Origin: Leucaena leucocephala
Taxonomy: Eukaryota; Streptophyta; Magnoliopsida; Fabales; Fabaceae
DNA: 64,000 nt
Direction: 5' to 3'
NCBI GenBank assembly: GCA_037074615.1
Contig: CM073518.1
Coordinates: 7,626,001-7,690,000, forward strand
In this document: positions 23,400 through 35,279 of the stretch, piece after piece
Position numbering within the stretch: the stretch's first letter is position 1
Layout of the letters: each line of letters opens with the position of its first letter
The notes under the pieces: generated by a model
What the model was told of the DNA's origin: nothing
The model's database searches: none
What the model saw: only the letters and a program-made list of their open reading frames with translations
Position numbers and translations under genes: made by a program

Positions 23400-25975
23400 G
23401 CCTTGGGTGCTCTGGTAATATTCGTCAAGAAGAAAGATGGTAATCTAAGACTATGCATAGATTACCGAGAGCTGAATAAGATCACCCTCAAGAACAAATA
23501 CCCTCTTCACAGAATAGATGACTTACTGGATCAACTTTCTGGTGTAAGCATATTCTCCAAGATTGATATGAGATCAAGCTACTATCAACTTAGAATTAAG
23601 TCAATTGATATTCCAAAGAAGGCATTATTTACTTGATATGGACATTATGAATTTCTAGTAATGCGGTTTGGATTGACGAACGCACCTGTAATCTTCATGG
23701 ACTACATGAATAGAATTTTTAGGCCTTACCTATATCAGTATGTTGTGGTCTTTATAAATAATATTCTAGTGTTCTCTAATTCTAAAGAAGAGTACGAGAA
23801 ACATTTGAGGATTGTCCTAAATACCCTTAGAGAAAAGTAGTTGTATGCTAAGCACAGTAAATGTGAAGTTTGGCTGTGAGAAGTCCGATTTCTCAGTGAT
23901 GTCATATCCCAAGAGGAGAAGTTGTTGATCCTATCAAGATAGAAGCAGTCTTGAGTTGGAAACGACCAAAGATAGTGACGAAGATCAGAAGTTTCCTCTG
24001 GCTTACAGGGTATTACAGAAGATTAACCAGGGACTTTTCTAGAATTTTTATTCTACCTATGAAGCTCCTAAGGAAGAACCAGTCGTTCTTGTAGGACAAG
24101 AAGTTTGAGGCCAGTTTCTAGGAGCTGAAGAGATAGCTCACCTTTATTCCCATGCTAATAATCCCTGATCCTACGAAGACATATGTGGTCTACACATATG
24201 CTAATAAACAAGGATTAGGATGTGTACTTATACAGCAAAGTCGAGTAGTAGCTTATACCTCACGATAGCTAAAATCTCATGAGAATTATCCGACCCACGA
24301 CCTGGAGCTTACAGTAATAGTGTATGCTCTTAAGATATGCAGATACTATTTGTACGTGTAACTATAGAGCTATACTGTGACCATGAGGCAATGTAGATGG
24401 ATAAAACTACTCAAAGATTATGATTTCTAGATTAAGTACCATCCAGGTAAGGCAAATATAGTAGCCGATGCCTTGAGCATAAAGGTAGTGCAGGTGGAAT
24501 TCTTCATGATTAGAGAATATAAGTTGATAGAGGATTTCTGATAATGGAGTCCTTTATATTTGATACAGCTAGTCAAGAGCAGATGTAGTAAATTGTATTG
24601 TACAACTTTGCTGTAAGATCAAATTAGAGTAGCTCAAGAACAGGATTGGTTAGCATAAATCTTTAAAGAAAAGTTTCTATAGGAAGAAACCCAAAACTTT
24701 AAAATTTCTCTTAAAAGAAGAACATATGTCCTACAAGCAACCAATCTTAGAGAGAAGATTTTAGATGAAGCCTATAAGAGGTGATATACTCTTCACCCAG
24801 GTATAACCAAGATATACCATGACATCAGAAGACTCTTTTGGTGGCCTAGAATGAAGAAAGACATTACTGCCTATGTGACTAAATGTCTCACATGTCAACA
24901 AGTAAAAGTGGAGTATTCGAAGCCTACAAGCAAGCTACAGACTCTAGGTATTTCTAAATGGAAATGGGACAAAATTTCTATGGATTTCATTATGGGGCTA
25001 CCACTTATATAACCTAAACACGTAATATGGGTTATAGTAAATTACTTGACTAAATTGGTTCATTTTCTCGCAGTCAATATCAAAGATCCTCCTAAAAAGT
25101 TAACAAAACTTTACATCAAGGAGATCATAAGGTAGCATGGGGTCCTAAATAGCATCATATCATATAGAGATCCTAGATTTACTTCTAAATTTTGGAGATC
25201 TCTATAGAAAGAAATGGACACTACTCTCAAGTTCATTACAACCTACCATCCCCAGATAGATAGGTAGACAGAGAGAACCATTTAAACTCTGGAGGATGTG
25301 TTACGAGCTTGTATATTGGATATTGGTGGAAATTAGGATATGTATCTGCCACTAGCAGAATTTGCATATAATAATAGTTATCACTCTAGTATTCAGAGGA
25401 CCCCTTTTGAAACTCTGTTTGGAAAAAAAATGTAGATCACCTTTATGCTGGATATAGCTTAGTGAAAGAAGAATATATGGTGTTGATATAGTAGAGTTAT
25501 ACAGATATTAGAAGGAAATCGTTAGAGTTTGAAGTTGGAGATCATATATTTCTCAAGGTATCTCTAACCACAGGAGTTGGTCGATCTTTAAAGACTAAAA
25601 AATTGAATCCGAAGTATATGGGACCATTTCAAATTCTTTCCAAAAGTTGGACCAGTAGAATATAAGTTAGCCTTTCCCCCAAATGAGTCAGATACATGAC
25701 ATCTTCCATGTCTTCCAAATGAATAAGTTCCATCCAGATCTAGCACATATCATCCAATATGATGATATTATACTTCAAGATAATCTATATTATGAGGTTA
25801 GGCCAGAATGAATCATTGATCGAAAGGTAAAAAAACTAAGGAATAAGTAGATTCCACTCATCAAGGTAGTCTAGAAGCCAGAAGAAGTAACATGGGAAAT
25901 AGAAGGAGACAAGGGAAAAGTACCCCAAACTTTTCCAATAAGGTACATTTTTAAATTTTGAGGATGAAATTTATT
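23400..25975 (+). pseudogene. Gypsy reverse transcriptase, RNase H, integrase and chromodomain, broken
   Basis: RT: KKDGNLRLCIDYRELNKIT and KIDMRSSYYQLRI (23397-23636). The catalytic motif normally read as IDD appears as FINNILVFS near 23740, so both aspartates are Asn. RNase H: GLGCVLIQQSRVVAYTS and THDLELTVIVYALKI (24200-24350). Integrase: zinc-binding stretch HPGITKIYHDIRRLFWWPRM and CLTCQQVKV (24790-24910), then WDKISMDFIMGLPL (24965-25010) and EFAYNNSYHSSIQRTPFE (25350-25410). A chromodomain-like tail follows: RKVKKLRNK, WEIEGD (25815-25915). Many stops occur. The paired D-to-N change is consistent with C-to-T decay at methylated sites. Confidence 0.85.
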
Positions 25976-25986
25976 TAGGGGACAAA

Positions 25987-28308
25987 TGTCACATCCCATA
26001 ATTTTAAGGTTGGAAGAATAGTATTAACATTTTTTACATAATATATGAGGTTGAGTCAAAGCTCAGACATAAATATAATTTCCAGAAAGTTTTAGGTCAA
26101 TAGGGGTAATTTTGAAAAAATATATGAAAATTCCAAAACAAAATCCTAGAAAATGGAAAATGATATATTAAGGACCATATGAGGTGATAAATGATAAAAA
26201 TACCCCTAGAATAATTTTTAACAAATTTTTAGATATTTGACTAAATATAAACTATTTAGTCATATTTAATTAGAGTTATCAGGAGACCTCAAAAAAATAT
26301 GGAAAGAAAGGGATAATATACTTTGGGAATTATAGGACATTGTACAAGTGATTTTATTCCCAAAATACCCCTAGTTAAATTTTAGAGGAATTTAAATACA
26401 AGTGGGCAAATTAGGGATTTTATATGAAGAAATTTCAAATAAATACCTATAGGGGTAGATAAATTCCAAGAAAATTTATGGGGTTTTCCTAGAATTAATA
26501 TGATATAATATAGTGGACAGAAGTCTTTTATTAACTCATAAGCTCTAGAATTTAATTCCCAAGTAAGGTTCAATAATAGGACTAAATTGGTTTCTTTTTA
26601 TTTTACCATCAATAAAATTATGATGGTAGTAAAGAGAGGCTCAATTGTATGAGAAAAATGTGAGAAATTTATTATGGTACAGATAAAAATTAATTATAGT
26701 GCTTAGGACACTGGAATTGTAAAATAGGAATTTATTCCGGTATAAAGTGAACTGAAATAATCTTGCCTTTTGATTGGACCAAGTATGATGCCATTTGCTT
26801 CACTATGAATAGTAAGGATTTTGACTTGATAAATTAATTGGATTTAGGATTATTTTTATAGGAAAAAGTTATAAGAAGCCATGAAATTTTGACTCATAAG
26901 CTTTGTAATTTGGTGGAACTTGGAGGTTAAATAGATTTTCCACTATTAGATATTTTGGCAGCCTAGGGAACCTCTTGCAATTTAATTTCTCAACCTTTCA
27001 AGACAAGGAGAAGCTAGCTATCTTGGGTAATTAGATTGGATAGAAGGTTAGTTTATATTTCTAATCTCCTAGTTGATGTTTGAGATAGTTAAATTGTGAT
27101 TTGGGTGGTTGGAAATTGAGATATCTCTATAGATTCATGTTGGCCAAAATGTTTAAGATATATGGGATATGATTTTGATGATAAACCTAGGATAAAGACA
27201 TCAATTAGTGGTTAGTTTAAGTAATATTACATAAGGATTATTTAATTCCCTTGTATTGAAATTTATTCATACTCTCGGCCACTAAGGGAGAGCTATCCTA
27301 GGAATTGATTTTATTGATTTTGATGCTTCCAATGTGTTTAAAATGAAAGATGGAGTAAGATAAACCTAAAAAATTAGTATTAGAAGCATTGGAATCAGAA
27401 TTGAAAATTTCAGATTTATTAAGGACATGTCTCGGCCTAGGGCAGTACACAAGGAAAGAGTTTAATTTTTATGAATCCAAGCTCATATTTGGATTATACA
27501 TGAAAAATTATGTAGGAATGATCCAAGAGAATAATTTTGAAGTTAATGGAAACAAAACCCTAAAAATAAGTTAAAAATTAAGTGTTTAAGAGGTTTATGT
27601 TTAAATCATAGTTAATGGGATTTTATTGATGGATATGCTCCCTTTTGCCATGATGAAATAGGATTTGACATTTGTGGAGGAAAGGACTAAGCTCAAGGAC
27701 AATAATTAAAGTGTTAGTGGATCAATTTAGTAAGTTTACTCAACATTAATGTCAACATATCATAGCATTTTGAAATATGATGATGTAGGTATATATTAAT
27801 GATAATATGTAAGGCTTATATGAGGCAGTCACTTTGATACTATATTATGATCACATTAATGTTGGAACTTGACCACGAAATTTGGCATGCTTAAAGTACA
27901 CATAATGAGGTTTAATTTTATAGGTAGAACACTTAAATTGGAGTTGTGTACAATTTATGGTGATTTTTCAAAGTTAGGATTAGAAATCTAGAAGTTACAG
28001 AATTAACCAAATGAACAATAAAGTTCAATAAATAAACTGTAACAATTAACAAGGATTAATTCCAGTTTCATATTTTTTCCTTAAAGAACTATGAAATAGC
28101 TTTTAGTAGAACTTAGAACTACTCAATTTCAATTTTTCTATAATTAATTATCAATTTTCAAATTTGAACACAAATTTTGGAATTAGCAATGAACAATAAC
28201 CCCAAGAAGAATACAATTCTAAATTGGGTTCCTATAATCTTGGGCCTTCCATAATGGTTCTAAAAGACATAAATTAACTCTAAAATGGTTTAAAACTAAG
28301 GTATGGGA
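25987..28308 (+). repeat. Gypsy 3' LTR, 2322 bp
   Basis: Starts TGTCACATCCC after the purine-rich stretch TTTAGGGGACAAA and ends GTATGGGA, followed by the target duplication TCATA (28309-28313). It aligns with 2434-4382 plus 13792-14468 except for a ~300-bp deletion near 27750. Confidence 0.88.
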
Positions 28309-28313
28309 TCATA

Positions 28314-29804
28314 TATACATAACATAGCATGCTTAATTATCCACAATTAGGCTATTTCTTTTGGATGTCTCAGCCCCTATATCAATGGCATAATCATGGA
28401 GGGAATGAGATTTCAAATAAATATCAATAGCAAGAGATATACACTTTAATATTAACAAAGTTAAATTATCTAATCACATGTAATAATATGGGAGCAATAT
28501 AACTCTATCTTCAATCATACTTTAACATGCATATTGTCATGACATTTAATGCAAGGAGATGCAACAACTCATCATATCTCATAATATCAATTCATAGCAA
28601 GCTCAATTAATCATCATAATATGCAATGGAATTAGACAATTAACAAAGTGAACTTTAAAGTGATATATCCTTGCTACCTCTTGAAGTATCCTTGATCCTC
28701 TCCTCTAGAATTGGAGTCCTCCTTAGGCAAATATCAAAGGCTATACATTGCAAAGTAATGGCATGTCATAATACAATCTATAAACACAATTCCAATGCTT
28801 AAGTTCTATAAGTACCCCTCTCAATTCAATTTTAGGGCTTTTGGTTCCATTAATAAGAAATTAATTCCCAAGGTTCAATCGTACATAATTTTTCCTGTAA
28901 ATTCAATTATGAAGTTATAATTTTGAAATTCTAACTCCCTTTTCAAATCTAGTATGAACAGCATGCCTCGTTAAAATTCCACATTTTGATTCCAATGCTT
29001 CTAATGCTTGCTTCTCTACTTAACCTACACAATTTTTCATTTTAACACATTGAAAGCATCAAAATCAACAAATTAAACTTCCCTATTAAGGTTCCCAAAG
29101 TGGCAGCAAGCATGCCATACATAGGGTTCCAAGAATCTATTGATTCCACAAGCTTAAACCACTTAAATCTAATTTGTTTCAACTTATTTTAACTACTTCT
29201 AACCTGAAATTCTTCTTTCCCTCTCCATGATACATTTCAGCCAGCATGTATAATGGGGACAAAGTGAAATTTCAACTACTAAATCAAGAGATTAACCTTC
29301 CAGTTACATAACCTAAAGCTTGGAAGAAGAATTTACCTTGACATTCTTGAAGTTTGGAAGGTTGGAAGCTTAATTTTGGGCTGAGAGAAAATTTTTCAAG
29401 AGGTTCCCCAAGATTCCCTAGAGTGTCGGCCAAGAGGGCTAAGGGGGTATTTAAGGAAAATTCAAGATTAGATGAATGGCCAAGATTGCATCTTACTAAT
29501 GGATGATCAAGATTTAACCACCTAGCTTCTTACATCATCTTTTCCCTCCTCTTACATAATCTTGATGACATCATTGAGGCTAGGTGGTGCCATCTTAAGG
29601 AAGAAGAAAACTTCTTGGAAAATCATGTTCAATCCTGTATCAGAACTGTCAGATTTTTTAAAAATCAGACTGCTTCCTGAATCTAATATTTATAAGGTTT
29701 TATAATTTATCTTCTTACATTAGATTTAGTGTATGTGTTTTTCCTGACTTAAATATTTATGGACTGGGTAAGGATATTATGAATTGACCATTAGAAATGA
29801 CTGA
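28314..29804 (-). mobile_element. Right half of the old minus-strand LTR
   Basis: The reverse complement of 28982-29080 (TTGATTTTGATGCTTTCAA, then GAAGCATTGGAATCA) matches 27306-27410 of the gypsy LTR. A stretch equivalent to the short-transcript leader region lies at 29340-29460. Together with 1884-2433 it is the target into which the gypsy element inserted. No gene is visible. The right limit is approximate. Confidence 0.55.
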
Positions 29805-29894
29805 TAACTTCATTTTAATTATCAAACAAAAAGCTAACCAATAGTAAAGCGGAAGCTAACCTAGGTTGATTCCCAAGGAGCCTAAATAGATGCT
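29801..29894 (-). repeat. Inverted repeat, left copy
   Basis: Contains TAATTATCAAACAAAAAGCT and CTAACCAATAGTAAAG, then CTAACCTAGGTTGATTC. It is the reverse complement, with changes, of 36438-36534, 6.5 kb away. It may be fragments of one repeat family in opposite orientations. Confidence 0.6.
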
Positions 29895-29939
29895 AAGTTT
29901 CAAATTAATCTAATGAGCCATAAAGGAAAGGATAATTCC

Positions 29940-30420
29940 TCAGCAACTTACGCAGTTCAATAGAGCGGTAGAAGTCTGCAGACTGACAGAAAGAAGTATG
30001 AACAATCATGCAGCACCCGGGAACAGCGTGAGGAACAAGGAAGTGGCTAAGTCAAAAGTAAGAGGAAAAGAAGCATTGGCTAGGAGCACTCTGGGAGGTA
30101 GCTCAATTTATGAAGCCAATAACAATAACAAGAGAAAAAGGCAATAGTTTAGGCAGGGGACTGATCAAGGTGAGGATCAGGTTGGAGGACATAGATGTCA
30201 AAGATGTGGAAAGAGCCATGGCACAAGGGAGTATCGAGCAAGGCAAAGCGGCTGTTTTATTTGTGGCGAGAAAGGTCACTTTGCAAGAGTTTGCGCTAAG
30301 AATGCTGACATCCCTAGGCCAAAGACAACAGGAAAGGTGTTTGCTCTTACCATAAATAGAGTCTCCAAATCCCCTAAAGTCGACCCTAAGAATGGTTAAA
30401 AAGAACCATAGCTGTAAGGG
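29940..30420 (+). pseudogene. Gypsy gag nucleocapsid fragment with two zinc knuckles
   Basis: Near 30190-30320 one frame reads HRCQRCGKSHGTREYRAR and CFICGEKGHFARVCAKN, two CCHC knuckles (one with its last Cys changed to Tyr), followed by NADIPRPKTTGKVFAL. This is typical of the end of Ty3/gypsy gag. Polymerase domains are absent: the sequence goes on to a short tail and the 3' LTR, so the internal region was deleted. Confidence 0.7.
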
Positions 30421-30851
30421 CGACTAAGCTGTAAGAAATTGTATGCCTAGAGATAGATGTGATGTAAATTATGAGATTAATGAAGAGTTCTTTTCTAATC
30501 TAGAGAAAGTGGTTATTATAATGGGTCATGAGAAGCAATTAGTAAGATAAGAAATATGTCTTTTAATTCAGTGATGAGGGTGTTGTAAGAGGGGTTAGAA
30601 CATGGGTAGCTGTAAGCAACTGCATGAGAGATGTAAGTTGCTAAGTACCATGTGGAAGATCTGGGACCAAGCTGTTGCTCCTCTAGACCATCACTGGAAC
30701 GAGGATAAGACAGAGAGGGATGATCTTACTTGCTGTATATGACTGCGTTATAAAAACCATATAGCTGTATAGATCAGTAAGAAGTTCTCTTCAAGAAAGA
30801 TGAGGTACCCTTAAAATTTCGAGGACGAAATTTTTAAAAGGGGAGGAGAAT
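30421..30851 (+). other. Deleted gypsy interior ending in a polypurine tract
   Basis: No open frame of note. Near 30815-30835 the sequence ACCCTTAAAATTTCGAGGAC resembles the end of a gypsy polyprotein, and AAAAGGGGAGGAGA (30836-30849) is a polypurine tract right before the LTR. Confidence 0.5.
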
Positions 30852-33616
30852 TATAACATCCCGATTTTTGGGTCTAGGAGAACTGGGAGGTAGTCTGATA
30901 TGGGCAGGCTGCTAAACCCGTAGTCCCAGGGTAGTAATCTGATATGGGCGGATTACTTACCTATATTTTATAGGAATCCGAGGGATGAGTTAAGTCCTTC
31001 AGGATTTAAAGATGAGTTAAGTCTCTAACCTACAAAATAGGGACAGTTCACCTAGGTTCAAAATGAGGAATGTGAGGAATATCCTAAGTCTTAAGCCTAG
31101 GAATTCTGCAGGTAGCTTGATATGGGTTGGCTCCTATGTAAGATAATCTGATATAGGCGGGTTGTCGAGCCTTTCAATTAACGATGACTCCCGAAGAGTT
31201 CAGGGGATGAGTTGTTGAAAGAGAATTTCTATAACTTAAGATGAAGGATAAGAAGATAAGAAAAAATGTCAGAAAGAGAGTTCAGGGGCATAATCGTAAT
31301 TATGGGAAAGATCGGGTTGGTAGCCGATGAGTACCATATTTTGTCAAAAAATAGAGAAAATTATGCTGATCATTTCACTGAACTGTAAAATGTGCATATA
31401 AGGCCCTTATGAGGATGAAAGAATTAGAAATATGACCAAGGGTAAAATGGTCATTTTGGAAAAGTGTGCGCGTGAGCGTACTTTCAGGCAAAAACAGCTC
31501 GGTCCGGATTAAATATCTGAAAATACCGGGAGATAAAGAAAAGGATTCTGGGTTGAATGAGGAGTCACGGAATTTTGATTTGAGGTCCCGATTTTTCTAT
31601 AAAAATTCCTGAAGATGGGAATTTACAGTTATAATCGGTAAAGGAAAAGCGGTCCGAATAAAGATGATCGGACTGTGGCCAAAGGCCATATAGTGTTTTT
31701 AAGGCCATAGTGACACCAGGGAAGGCCCAGGCCCATGATATCAGTTCAGTGGTAAAAGGGGCCGGTGTCCGGGAAAAAGGTGTAAAATGACGAAAATTCC
31801 CTTATGTTATAAAATGGTGAAGGAATGAGTAAAGGATATTTTGGTCATTTGGCTAAGGCTAATCAGTCCATAAAGGTTATCTAGATAGTAGACCAGGGTC
31901 AGAGAATACTCTGGTGAGATGTGAAAAGATAATAATGCCCCTAGATTCATTAAAGTAAATAAAGAGGAACTAAGGGCATTTTGGTAATTTGCCAAGGGAT
32001 ATTTCTTGGGAATCGAGCCATCAGAGTACTTGAGCTTGATCAGGGCCCAAGATAGCAGTCCCAAGGTGCAAAAACGTAGGCCAGCATATATGTGGGGGAA
32101 AGTGGCATTAAAATAATGTTTTAGTGACTTTACAATAAAGTAAAGTTACTCGGTCGGCACGATAACCGGGGAGATGATCAGATAAAGTCTGGGATTTATC
32201 TGGATAGCATTGGATGGCGTGAAAGGTGCCAGCAAGATGCCACATGGCGCCAATATAGAGGAAGAAGGAAAAGTTAGGGACACGTGGCACGATCTCAGCC
32301 GTGTATTCTGGTGCAAGACTCTGGAACTGTTTAGAAACGCTGAGTCAGCTGGTGAGGTGTCCCAAGGGCCTTCATTTGCACCATGTGACAGATTAGGTGT
32401 CCCCTGAGGTATCCCTAGGATGATGTCATGGTGATGATGTCATAAATGGAAAATAAAATAAGAAATTCTAGGAAAAACGGTGGCCACAAGTTCAGAGTTC
32501 TTGAGAATTACGGAAGTGCCATCGATGGAAACTATAAATACCCCCTCCCCCATTCATTTGTCTTCACGATTTTGCAAGGAAAAGAGAGAGAAGGAGAAAG
32601 AAAGAAAGAGAGAAAGGAAGGAAGTTCTGGCGGAGCTAGAAGCAGTATAGTGATAGCAGAGTTCTGCTAAGCTAGCCAGGTAGTAACTAATCCTAGCTTT
32701 TATGTAATGTCTTTGTGAATTGTTGTGCTATTGTTTAGCTGGATTGTTGTCTTATATGTTATGTCTGAAGATCTACTATAATGCTATGATCATATGTTAT
32801 TAAGTATGGAAGCACGCGGCATACTTATTTGTACACAATCAAAGCAAGCACTATCACACTGCATTACATATATTGTTATGATTATTACTACTGAGATTCC
32901 CCCGAATCTCATTCCCTATGTCTAACCCATTACAGGGAGGTTATGTTGAAATAAATTTTGAGAATTTTAAGAGACGCCGTTGTGTTGCCGAAATTATGAC
33001 AAGATAGCAGTAGTAAAGAAAGGAGCTGATACGTACTGTGTACGTAGGTACTGTCTAAGGAGGCTGAAAGTGAGTGGACCTAGCAGGTTCATCCAGTCTT
33101 TCCTGGGTACTTACGTAGAATGGTAGTTCTCACGGGAATTACCGAATCAGTACAAGATCAGTTACTTTGTAAAGATGAAGCCTAGCTGTTATACTACCGA
33201 ATTTCTGGCAGGGAAAGATGTAATAGAGTTACGAGGATTTTATGAATGCTCTGTTGTATGACAATTTATTATTTAATAATAAATATTGTTTGGCATGTTT
33301 CAATTTGTGTATGAGGAATTGAGAGAGAAATTCGCAGGTCCTGAGGTAGCAGTGCTTTGACCTTAGTTTGACCTAGTAAACGGAAGAGTTTGGCCACAAA
33401 ATTTGGTGAGCCAGTAGCGCACATCTGGGGCATTACGTGGATAGGTAATAAGCCTCATTTGGATGTGTAGAATGTGAAAAATCAGTTTTCAAAATAAAGG
33501 CTCAGAATAAGGAACTTAAGAGTAAAATTTTAAATTTTTGGGCTTACGTTAAGATATAATCAAGCTAATATCGCTTCCACAAGTGTACTCTGAGGGGTCT
33601 AAGGGAGGATGTTTCA
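30852..33616 (+). mobile_element. 3' LTR of the deleted gypsy element, ~2.77 kb
   Basis: Starts TATAACATCCCG (TG changed to TA) and ends GGAGGATGTTTCA, matching the termini of the other gypsy LTRs. Open frames inside (for example 32210-32407) look accidental. The hairpin is at 32893-32910. Confidence 0.7.
32893..32910 (+). repeat. Conserved LTR hairpin, diverged family copy
   Basis: GAGATTC, loop CCCC, GAATCTC: seven perfect pairs. Compared with GAGATTT/AAATCTC, the innermost pair is C:G in place of T:A. Confidence 0.6.
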
Positions 33617-33670
33617 CTAAGCATCAATCAGAATGAAATAGATGGATTTTTCAGCAGAGGATCAATGTTA

Positions 33671-34042
33671 GTCGCGACAAAATGGACATCCGGTCGTGAC
33701 TATTTTACACAGAAAAGGAATTTTCAGAAAATAGGGAATATTGGTCGCGACAGAAATGGATATTGGTCACGACTAAAAATCACGGAGAGTAAACCTGATA
33801 AACACATATGTTCTTGTCATGACCACACGTCAATCCTGTCGCGACCAACATTCACAGAGAGTTATAGTCGTTACATAGATAAAGCACATACCACGACTAA
33901 ACATCATAGATAGGTAAACATCAGAAAAGATGAACTTTTGGTCACAACAAAAATAATCAACGGTCGCGACTAATCTTCACAAAGAAGAAATTTTAACAAT
34001 TTGAACACATTAGTCGTGACAAAAGCAACATAAGGTCGTGAC
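33671..34042. repeat. Degenerate array of paired GTCGCGAC palindromes
   Basis: Octamers begin at 33671, 33693, 33744, 33766, 33816, 33838, 33867, 33890, 33941, 33963, 34013 and 34035. Spacing inside a pair is 22 bp (once 23), and between pairs 50-51 bp (once 29). Three are intact GTCGCGAC plus one more at 33963. Several others differ only at CpG (GTCGTGAC, GTCACGAC, GTCATGAC). The function is unknown. The same arrangement occurs at 35177, 47702 and 56303. Confidence 0.75.
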
Positions 34043-34465
34043 CAAAATTCACAAAATCACAGCAATTATCTGAATTTCACCCATCTCACACACTATAAAG
34101 TTCATCCTCCCCACACTTAATTTCTATATTGTCCTCAATGTGAAGAAGTGACGAAGCACATGCAAAGATAGCATCAATTATGACAACTTTGAACCAGAAT
34201 ATTTGAGATGAATGAGTTTATAACTGTGACATTAATTGTATTAATCAAGGATGACTCTTTTTATAACCATATTAGAGGGGTTTGAAAATGGTTTATGATC
34301 ACATTGTGCATTGAATACATAAGAGAATCCCTATCATTGAAATTTTGTGTCGTCTGCCATGTTTGGATTTGGCTATGCATGTTGTTGACACACACTTCGA
34401 TGGACCCGTATGTGTTGTTGGTGTTGGTGGTTGAAAGGATGTTGAAGTTGGAGTTACTCCCCTAT

Positions 34466-34678
34466 CCTTAATATAAGAGCTATTTGATATTTTTTTAGTA
34501 GATTAATAAATTTATATAAATAAGTTAATTATAGTCAAATCTGATTCTTCTACGAATTTATATTATATACTCTTTAATATACTCAAATTAGTCAACTCGT
34601 TTTTATATTAATTATAATTAACTGATTTATTTAGTTTCTTTAATTTATATAAAAAGTCAACTAGCTCTTATATTAAAG
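34466..34678. mobile_element. Small AT-rich inverted-repeat element (MITE-like)
   Basis: Perfect 15-bp inverted repeats TTAATATAAGAGCTA (34468-34482) and its complement (34662-34676) bound about 210 bp of AT-rich sequence. No clear target duplication is visible and the superfamily is uncertain. Confidence 0.5.
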
Positions 34679-35176
34679 ACCGTGTAATAGTTTATGTTGT
34701 AAATTAAAAATTTGTACCACTTGCTCTTTTGGTTAAGTGTACCTTACAGCTTGTGGTCAGCAAGATAAAACAGGGAGATATAAAGGCGATTGTGCAACAT
34801 ATTAAATCATGCTATTGTTATAACATTTGCGTAATATTTATGACATATTCATGAAAGAGTTGTAAAACATAGGCAATGTAATTTTGTGAAATAGTTTGTG
34901 AAATGATGTATGAAATGTCTTCTTAAAAGAATATTTAAGAACTTTTTGATAAACTCATATTTGTACTGATATTTAATATGTTAAAAGAGAGTTTATTATT
35001 GATTCTTATCCACATTTACTACTATATTAGCAAATTAGTTAATAATATGAAATTGGACAAGTAAGAATTTAAATGATGTGATTTTAGTGCTTAATTAGAT
35101 AAATAATCTATTAAATATCCATTTCAGGCCAACACAACAATCAATCAGCAAAAGTATAGCGTCCCTGTGGAATTAA

Positions 35177-35279
35177 GTCGCGACCTTATGTGTTCACCGT
35201 CACTACCAAACTTCAATCAGCGAAGAAGAAGTACTCTCTGTAAATATTAGTCGTGACCTGATGTATACAAGGTCGCGAC
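35177..35279. repeat. Second short array of paired GTCGCGAC palindromes
   Basis: Octamers at 35177 (intact), 35199 (GTCACTAC), 35250 (GTCGTGAC) and 35272 (intact), with spacings of 22, 51 and 22 bp. Confidence 0.65.

Larger units (their letters stand above)
2434..28308 (+). mobile_element. Full-length Ty3/gypsy chromovirus-type retrotransposon, heavily nested and decayed
   Basis: The element runs from a 5' LTR (2434-4382 plus 13792-14468) through an initiator-Met primer site (14473), gag, protease, reverse transcriptase, RNase H, integrase and a chromodomain-like tail to the 3' LTR (25987-28308). It is flanked by the 5-bp duplication TCATA (2429-2433 and 28309-28313). Domain order PR-RT-RH-INT and the C-terminal chromodomain place it among chromoviruses; the Tekay/Del lineage is the likely home, inferred from motif resemblance. 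Two later insertions interrupt it: a CACTA transposon in the 5' LTR and a solo LTR in RT. All reading frames contain stops or frameshifts, so it cannot move by itself. Confidence 0.88.

Noticed and set aside
30110..30355. 81-codon open frame
   Set aside because: Wrong frame over the zinc-knuckle gag fragment; the real frame gives the CCHC motifs.
33671..34042. CRISPR-like repeat array
   Set aside because: The repeat is only 8 bp, imperfect, with pitch of 22 and ~50 bp, in a plant genome.
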